Below, piece after piece: positions 57,902 to 64,000 of a DNA stretch of 64,000 nt; position 1 is the first letter of the stretch; each line of letters opens with the position of its first letter. This DNA comes from Cylindrotheca closterium (lineage: Eukaryota; Bacillariophyta; Bacillariophyceae; Bacillariales; Bacillariaceae): contig CAKOGP040000224.1 in assembly GCA_933822405.4 (NCBI GenBank), forward strand, positions 1,023 to 65,022, given 5' to 3'. The position numbers were made by a program, and so were the translations under genes. The notes below the pieces were generated by a model, which was given only the letters and a program-made list of their open reading frames with translations, was not told where the DNA came from and searched no databases.

Positions 57902-58830
57902 CTACGCAACGTTGCCTACATATTCTTCCAATTCATCCCAGTCTCTACTCACCGGCACACAAGCACCGTCTTCGCCGTCCTCGTCAACATCATCTTCAAA
58001 AGATTCAATTTCTTTCATGAAGTCCATCGCATACAACACCTGTTCTTGGTTCAGTTCTACGCGATCCGTCCGGTTGCCTTCGAAGTAAACCTCGCCATCA
58101 AACTCGACAATATAGTTCGCAGTGTTGACGGTTTTGCCATCTTCTTTCACGAGGTTAACATCCACCACTCGACCAACAGCCGGCTTGTTGTCATCAACTG
58201 CCACAGCAACTCGGATACAAAGGTAGCTCTCCAACATAACAATCAGCTGATGTTCGACCTCTTCCGCCTCCCTCTTTTCATTCTCTCTTCCACGGATCAA
58301 ATCCTCAAAATCTCTGCTCTGAGCTTCAATGATTCAATGAAAAATTCGGCAGGAAGCTCCACGTCTTTGCCATTTGTCTGGATCAATAATTTCAGAGCCT
58401 CCGCCTCTGATTCTTCTCTGATACATTGGACCGTTTTGGCATTCTCCACCTTCATTTCGCTCTTGATTGCCGTCAATTCAGCTTGGAGTTTTTCGTCAGC
58501 TTCGACTTGAGCGTCTTCTGCTGTGGTCTGTTGGATTTTCCCGACGGTGTCATCGTAGGTTGTCCTTTGTGGTGTGACAGTAGGCATGCAGTATTCGAGG
58601 CCGTTGATTGATTTCTTCCTGATTCTTGTAGATGTAGCAACAGTGTGGGCTTGGCATTGTTTGTCGTTTGGCAAATCTGGCCGAGGAGGAGCTTTACAAC
58701 GTTTACACGAGTCACAGGCCGTACACCACTGCTTTCCACTTGCATGGGTACAAAGGTACACTCTTTTCTTCTTGTGATGGGACCGTGGAGGTGTCTCCTT
58801 GGCGTTCCTCTTTCCACGTCGCGTTGCCAT
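57902..58830 (-). pseudogene. Two overlapping ORFs, likely one gene split by a frameshift
   Basis: The upstream frame (58297-58830, ATG start) encodes 177 residues with a basic N-terminus, a Cys cluster CTHASGKQWCTACDSCKRC that may bind zinc, and a helical second half. The downstream frame (57902-58300) encodes 132 residues and has no ATG at its start. It contains VGRVVDVNLVKEDGK and YIVEFDGEVYFEGNRTD, a small beta-rich, chromo/Tudor-like looking part, and an acidic tail. Both frames are open together for about 30 bases at 58297-58330, so a single +1 or -1 shift would join them. The pair lies inside the inverted-repeat-bounded block. A transposon-encoded protein is possible. I recognise no family. 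Confidence 0.5.
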
Positions 58831-59620
58831 CGTGAATGATGATGACGAGTCATGAATTTCATCCTCCCTCAGTCAAAAATTGGCGCGAATTAGTTTCAAG
58901 CATAGGGCTGATATCCTCAGCCCAATGCGCTTCTATCTGTCCAATCGGCGTCGTTATGCGACGTCTTCTCAAAATGACCATTTTGGATCTCTATGGTGCT
59001 ATTTTTTTGGAAAATGCCAAAATTTGGGTGGAAAGGGTGGGAAATTCGCGGATCGGGGTCATATATAACAAATGTCTGGCTTTGCTTTCACGGGGGAGAC
59101 GCTGAGGAAGAGCGATATAGTCGTAGAATTTGAGGGTCTCATACAAGATAAAAGGCTATTCGTGTCATTCATTTCATCGGCTTTCTTTTGCCGTCACCAA
59201 CAATTAGAGACTTTTTATGATATAGCGTCGCCATATTTTTGGTGGAGGGGTTTTGATACGATTTTAAAAAAGAGACCAATTCATGTTAATGTCTTTGGTT
59301 TCATCGGATTTACTTTGCCGTCTCTTTTGATTAAAGATGACGGCATTACATTGATGGCGCAGAAAGCAAACAATTATATTTTGGCAATGAAAAGTTTGAT
59401 AGAATGACCCCACGCGACTTGATGGACATGCAGGACCATTTCTTAGTTGGAAAACTGAGAGCATTTTACCTAGGGAAACGAAGGGTTGACATGATCAGAA
59501 GTTTTAGAGACCCGAACAGAAGATTTATACATGATCAGAAGGCGAAGGGCATTGTTTCCCTGTCGGCAACAACACTTCCTCATAAAATTTGAATCGTTCA
59601 CAATATCGATACACCAAATC
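58831..59620. other. Intergenic; right inverted-repeat arm and promoter of small CRAL-TRIO copy 3
   Basis: 790 bp. The inverted arm is at 59018-59067. ORFs at 59072-59407 (ATG start) and 59404-59592 overlap by a few bases, show no recognisable content and are not called. An upstream in-frame ATG at 59531 would add 30 residues to the next gene. Confidence 0.5.
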
Positions 59621-60535
59621 ATGCCAAAAACAATATTCCAAAACGCAGCACTCTTCCTGAAGAAAAAAGGAAATTCTACAGACAAAGATGAAGAGTCGTC
59701 CTACAGAACTCAGAGTGGACTCTCTGATTCATCCCATTCCCGAGCAGAAAGTATTTCTGGTTCTGACCGTCCTCGGAGCCGAAAGGAGGAGGAATGTCTG
59801 CTAAACCTGCAATTGGCATGTCAATTGGCAGGCATACCTGCCTCTGATAACACCATCTTTCGCTTCGCTTGCTACTACGACTTCAACCATGACTTGGCTA
59901 GAAAAGCCCTGATCGAAAGATACGATGATCCCCATCTAAATCTTCGAATGGAAGGTGAATTGGTGGAGCAGTTCCAAAACTTAGTCATCTTTCCTCTACC
60001 GGGTCTCATGACAAAGAACAAGAAGCACGAAGTCCTCTACTTCCATGCTTGCCGTCACTTTCCAGCAGAGATGGATACTAATCTTCTCATCAAGAATGTG
60101 TGCTATGTCATGAACGAAATGAGCCTAACAGAAGAGCAGTGCCGTAATGGAGTTGCATTGATAATCGATTTGCACCAGTGGACATTCAAGAACTTCACAA
60201 ATGAATGCTCCCACAAGTTTCTGAAGGCAATACAGCATCAAGTACCAACAAAGGTAGCGTCAGTTCTCATTGTGAACCCTCCTCGTTGGTTCCCCAAGGT
60301 TTGGAAAATGCTGAAGAAGGTGCTTTCTCCATCCTTTGCCAAGAGATTCGTCATTCTAAAGAAGCAGAGTCAATTGCAAGACTATTTGATGGATGGTTAC
60401 GAAGGGTACCTACCAATGGAAATGGCAGGTAGTCAAGACTCAACAGAGATCGTTGAGGATTTTGTGGACTTGAAGCTTCACGTTGAATCCAACCAGCAGG
60501 TTGATGCCCTCACAGCAAACGAGGACGGATGGTGA
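59621..60535 (+). CDS. CRAL-TRIO (Sec14-like) protein, small family copy 3
   Basis: Intact protein of 304 residues from ATG 59621 (MPKTIFQNAALFLKKK), the start that aligns with copy 2. The N-terminal helices include EEECLLNLQLACQLAGIPAS and FRFACYYDFNHDLARKAL. The core GVALIIDLHQWTFKNFTNE, then VLIVNPPRWFPKVWKML and LQDYLMDGYEGYLPMEM are classic CRAL-TRIO elements. Compared with copy 1 it has a longer acidic C-terminal tail (DALTANEDGW). It is much closer to copy 2 than to copy 1, including the shared KVWK and SPSFAKRFVILK words, so the 2/3 duplication is the younger. Confidence 0.88.
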   Translation: MPKTIFQNAALFLKKKGNSTDKDEESSYRTQSGLSDSSHSRAESISGSDRPRSRKEEECLLNLQLACQLAGIPASDNTIFRFACYYDFNHDLARKALIERYDDPHLNLRMEGELVEQFQNLVIFPLPGLMTKNKKHEVLYFHACRHFPAEMDTNLLIKNVCYVMNEMSLTEEQCRNGVALIIDLHQWTFKNFTNECSHKFLKAIQHQVPTKVASVLIVNPPRWFPKVWKMLKKVLSPSFAKRFVILKKQSQLQDYLMDGYEGYLPMEMAGSQDSTEIVEDFVDLKLHVESNQQVDALTANEDGW

Positions 60536-60962
60536 GTTCAGTAGGCAGCAGTCACGAGGGAGATGACTTGATGCAAGATCTGGACTTTTTGTAAATAGCT
60601 AGTATACATATATTTTAATACATTATTTCATGGATACCTTCGTAGCTTGCAATATCGTCGATGTGTGTATGATACGATAGCTTATACCGGTAGCTATCAA
60701 TGTGTCACCATACAAGAAAGGTATGTGTATGGCGTATTGTCAATAATTAATTGTACCAATAAGGATAGGATGCGGCTTTGAAACCGACCACTTGGACCGA
60801 ACATCCACTCGGGACTGACCAAAGAAGTATTGCATGCGTAACGGCCATCTTCAAAAACATTCTTTTACAAGACACACCGACAAAATCAGAGATGAGACTT
60901 TGGCAAGTACTTACCGGTACAACAATACAAACAAACGAATGACCAACCTCCTATTTGATGCA
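60536..60962. other. Intergenic, promoter of the Cys-rich secreted protein
   Basis: 427 bp with TACCGGTAG at about 60687 and TTACCGGTAC at about 60911. In-frame ATGs at 60834 and 60939 precede the chosen start. Nothing else is recognised. Confidence 0.45.
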
Positions 60963-61937
60963 ATGAAGACGACAGTTTTGATACTATCCTTATCCACTTC
61001 AGTTCTTGGAGGTGTCGTCCATAGCGGAGACGAGCAGACTGATCTATTTGACACTCTTCATCATAATGCCCAGGATAACGAGGCAATGCAAAATCGGCGA
61101 CTGAATGTCAAGGTTGATGTATGTTTAGATGCTACCAAATATTTTGGGTGGTCTGATGGAAATAACTTCTTGCGACAAAACTATGAATGCGCCTGTTCTG
61201 GGGATCTGAGTAAAGACTTTACAATGAAATGTGAGATGAGAAATTACTGTTTCGAAGATGATGATGGGATCAACGAAAAGTGCATTAGTCGAACGAATAT
61301 TTATGATTTCCATGTGGACCCAGATACTGGCTTTATAAAGGAATTAAGAGGCATTACTACCATGGACTCATACGAATCTGGGTATGATTTCAGTGGCAAC
61401 TTTACATCCGTCAGTTCCTCAGCATGTATCCAAGAGGTGAGATCAAGTTTTCCAGAGTATGTTATGGGTCAGGTGATGGAAGTCTGCAACGAACATTGCG
61501 AAGCTTTCTTGAGGAAGAACAATTACTCGCAAGAACGAATCGTAGAGCTGTGCCCTGTGACAATTTTGGACGGCGTACAATGCAACAGCCATGGGCGAGT
61601 TTCATGTCGAAAAATGTATGGCCGTCGAAACCAAAATGAAACCGGCGCCGATGCAATGATATATCTTTCGACTCCCGACTGCAGTAACGTTTATCCATGT
61701 CTGAAGAGCTCCTGTCAGGCGTATCCCCAAGTCGATATAGCTCCACAGCGACGCCTCCTACAGTATCCCAAGTGTGGCATTGCAGGTGAGGAAGAAGACA
61801 AGACTTTGATCCTTCTTGGGGATGACGATGAAAACGTTTTGGGAGGTCCAGCCAAAGTTGTTCAAAACAGTGCAGCGTATGGGAGTTCAGTTCTTATTTC
61901 ACTAACAATCGGAGCAATTCCATTCTTTGGCCTATAA
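60963..61937 (+). CDS. Secreted, probably GPI-anchored cysteine-rich protein
   Basis: ORF of 324 residues from ATG 60963, chosen because MKTTVLILSLSTSVLGG makes a clean signal peptide; the in-frame ATGs at 60834 and 60939 would bury it. The mature part has about 18 cysteines spread over the whole length, several N-glycosylation sites (for example NFTS, NYSQ, NETG), and a segment DPDTGFIKELRGITTMDS. The last ~20 residues (SSVLISLTIGAIPFFGL) are hydrophobic and end the protein without a charged tail, which is typical of a GPI-anchor signal. I recognise no named family. A cell-surface or wall-associated role is likely. Confidence 0.75.
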   Translation: MKTTVLILSLSTSVLGGVVHSGDEQTDLFDTLHHNAQDNEAMQNRRLNVKVDVCLDATKYFGWSDGNNFLRQNYECACSGDLSKDFTMKCEMRNYCFEDDDGINEKCISRTNIYDFHVDPDTGFIKELRGITTMDSYESGYDFSGNFTSVSSSACIQEVRSSFPEYVMGQVMEVCNEHCEAFLRKNNYSQERIVELCPVTILDGVQCNSHGRVSCRKMYGRRNQNETGADAMIYLSTPDCSNVYPCLKSSCQAYPQVDIAPQRRLLQYPKCGIAGEEEDKTLILLGDDDENVLGGPAKVVQNSAAYGSSVLISLTIGAIPFFGL

Positions 61938-62064
61938 TGAAGGGACCATGCGCCTTGGGACTGGAGACTGTCATGCACATGTGAAAAAACTTGTTAGGAC
62001 TACACAGATGAGCACCTAAATTAGCAAAAAATCACCAATAATACAAGCAGGTTAGTCAATGTTA

Positions 62065-63716
62065 TCATCGTGATATGCCAGGGATCAAACTCAATGCTCG
62101 TCCCCTCAGTTTCTTCTCCAAAATTCCACAAACAGAGTAGGTCGAGGGATTCACTTCTTCACTCATATTCTTGACAAACTCGTATCGTTCCTTGGAAGCT
62201 GGGTGACTGGACATGAGGTCACGCTTCTCGTGTCCATTTTTCACATCAAATTCATGCATTCGTTTAAAGACTTGGCTTCCACTTTCCGTGTCATAACACG
62301 CCATGGCGGCAAAGGTACATCCCAATGCGTCCGCTTCATTTTCCGTCTCTCTCGAAGTGTTGGCCGTCAAGGCTTCTCTCGAGCTGGCCAAGAAACCAGC
62401 TATTCCCAGTGATAAAAGTCCTTCGGTTGGATCCAACATTAAAATTGCAATCTCCAAACCTCGCAACATAAAGTCTACCAACAATCGTTCTTTTCCATGG
62501 CCCAACACAAGATGGGAAAGTTCGTGTCCCAAAATCATGGCCAATTCATCGTCCGTCTTGACGAAATGATCAAACAGTCCAGTGGTAACAAAGACTCGTT
62601 GCGGAAGCATATCCGAAACAAAGGCATTTGGAATGTCAGTGTGCAACAAAACGACTGTGTCAAATTGTGAGAAAATGAGAGACTCCTTGTGACGACAGCA
62701 GCACCTTTCCATTGCGACACGAAGTACTTACATTGCCAATTCTTGATTCCATCATGAGTGTATCCCTCAATGCGCTCGTAAGATTCTGTCCACTTTTGGA
62801 TCTCTTCATCGTCCAACATGGCCTTGTAGGATTCCACCTGCGAAATCTCGCGATTCTCTTGGCGTGCCAACATTGCCAATTCTTCTTCCTTCTTTTTCAC
62901 GGCAAAGTCCAACTTTTGCCGAATGTACTGCCGGGCCGATCGCACAATGTCCCGGCCCACACTGGCCACTCGATTGGCGCGTGGGTCCTTGATTTTGGGT
63001 GCCTGTTCTTCTTCTTCCATTGCCATCAACGAATGAAACCATCCTACATGGCTCAAATTGGGAGGGGGTCTTCGTTCCCAGATAATGTCAATTTCGTCGC
63101 CAGATGTAATCCCCATATCCACACAACAAGCCTCAAAGGAAGTCTATGAAAGAAGCAAAGTGAAGTCAAGTGACGTGATGTGAGGCGAAGATAATGATGA
63201 GATTGACATTTGGATACATGCATGTCTCAAGTTGTTCAGAATCAAGTGTAGATTTTTTCGTACCTGTTGAATTTTATTGGGATTCCGAACACTGTCCAAG
63301 ACTCCCTGTTGATACCCCAAACTATAAATAGACCCGATCAATACAGGTATACGTGCCGCTCGGACCCACCAAGCAATTCGTGCCCATCGTTGGGCGCTCT
63401 GGGATTTGGTGCCAGTGGTTTTGGCACCAGCTTTCATCGACGGGTCGCCAACCTTTGAAACATCCCGACTAAAGAAGTTACCAGCCTTGCTTCTACCATT
63501 TCCATATGCAGCAGAAGAGCTGGTAGTAGAGAATCGGATCTGTTTGTTGGAGACTAAAAGATACCGACTAGCAATGGAATTCGGGCGGGTTTGGATTGTG
63601 CTTCTGCTGGAACTGGTGACAAAGGATCGAGATAAGGAAAGACTTTTCTCTATCCGCGATTGAGGAACTATGCCAATGAAGACCCTGTTCCTTGTCATGA
63701 GGTGTAACAGGGACAT
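62065..63716 (-). CDS. OMA1: OMA1-like mitochondrial M48 metalloprotease, three exons
   Basis: Proposed exons on the minus strand are 63264-63716, 62732-63143 and 62065-62654, with introns of 120 and 77 bp (GTACG and GTAAG donors, CATAG and CACAG acceptors). The joins read KIQQ/TSFEACC and KNWQ/FVLLHTD in phase and give 484 residues. The N-terminus is rich in Arg and Ser with no acids, as expected for a mitochondrial presequence. Residues about 124-144 (ARIPVLIGSIYSLGY) form a membrane segment. The zinc motif HELSH is at 332-336 and a third ligand probably lies in ENEADALG. PNAFV before VFVTTGL is the usual M48/OMA1 order. OMA1 cleaves inner-membrane proteins under stress in yeast and animals. 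Confidence 0.9.
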
Positions 63717-64000
63717 GGTGCTGAATTCTGGTGGTTGCAATGTGCTTTCCAGCCTTCAGCAACACTATCACCGTCTTTGCATCAGAACCCAAAACAACTT
63801 ATGAATAGGGCTCATTATCTCCGGGTTATTGCGCTTAAAGATTGATTCATTCGGCGGTTGAAGCACAGAAGCTACCTTTTTTTCACGTCCAACCTTCATG
63901 CGTCCATCCACGGATGACGGACGGCCAGTGGTACTCATTTTTCGAAAACTGCATTCTCAATTCTCATCGTCATACCGGTATATAGCTCCTATCCACCTCG
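63717..64000. other. Promoter region of the OMA1-like gene
   Basis: 284 bp at the window edge. It contains ATACCGGTAT near 63974. No further gene can be read before the end. Confidence 0.4.

Larger units (their letters stand above)
55917..59067. mobile_element. Candidate mobile element bounded by short inverted repeats
   Basis: The left end, 55917-55958, reads CATATATGACCCCGATCC then GCGAATTCCCAACCC. The right end, 59018-59067, is its reverse complement apart from a few substitutions and a one-base insert. Both arms point inward. The 3.1 kb between contains dispersed repeat copy B and the only sizeable ORF pair (57902-58830). It sits between small CRAL-TRIO copies 2 and 3. I see no convincing target-site duplication and no recognisable transposase, so this is a candidate only. 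Confidence 0.4.

Noticed and set aside
59072..59592. Two short plus-strand ORFs, one with an ATG and hydrophobic stretches
   Set aside because: They adjoin the inverted-repeat arm, overlap by a few bases and match nothing. They could be remnants, but support is too weak.

Overview
The window is nuclear DNA from a eukaryote, almost certainly a diatom. The strongest evidence is a gene at 1883-4081 (minus strand) with the full architecture of a diatom silicon transporter: two-fold repeated membrane segments, EGGQ/GRQ and EAMQ/GRQ motifs, and a conserved N-A-x-x-C-M-L-D-F-I-N stretch. Short GT-AG introns of 71-183 bp, compact intergenic spaces, a plastid-type ferritin leader and two stramenopile 'DVLFGRG' domain proteins agree with this. 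I cannot name the species. Several ORFs that look longer begin at TTG or GTG. For these I moved the start to the first sensible ATG.

Layout. 0-14 kb is ordinary, gene-dense sequence: a membrane-anchored GH1 glycosidase, the silicon transporter with a 60-bp x 7 repeat encoding a proline/glycine-rich insert, a divergent MFS transporter, an alpha/beta hydrolase, a polytopic membrane protein, a small soluble protein, a calcium-dependent protein kinase, a lysine-rich protein and ferritin. 14.3-21 kb is gene-poor: a nested 21/85-bp satellite, inverted repeat arms at 14.6 and 16.9 kb, a decayed leucine-rich-repeat (LRR) pseudogene and a small secreted Cys-rich protein. 21-29 kb holds an ABHD10-like hydrolase, the intact LRR paralogue, an RluA-type pseudouridine synthase, a GT8-like glycosyltransferase and a TMEM205-like protein.

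At 29.0-29.7 kb a ~290-bp inverted repeat with a 93-bp spacer runs into the start codon of a giant PH/coiled-coil gene. It is followed by a serine-rich protein, a degenerate dispersed repeat, a BTB/coiled-coil protein, a CAF16/ABCI-type soluble ABC ATPase and a Gln-rich protein.

43-61 kb is dominated by CRAL-TRIO (Sec14-like lipid-binding) genes. Two near-identical tandem copies carry a CRAL-TRIO domain plus two DUF6824-type domains. Three smaller CRAL-TRIO copies follow, the middle one killed by a 26-bp deletion. A rhodanese protein and a very large carboxylesterase lie between the two groups. A ~3.1-kb block bounded by short inverted repeats sits inside the second array and looks like an insertion. 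The window ends with a secreted, probably GPI-anchored Cys-rich protein and a three-exon OMA1-like mitochondrial metalloprotease.

The genes do not form one pathway; this is a typical eukaryotic arrangement. The most notable items are the silicon transporter with its repetitive insert, the start-codon-spanning inverted repeat, the homogenised CRAL-TRIO/DUF6824 pair, and the inverted-repeat-bounded block in the small CRAL-TRIO array.
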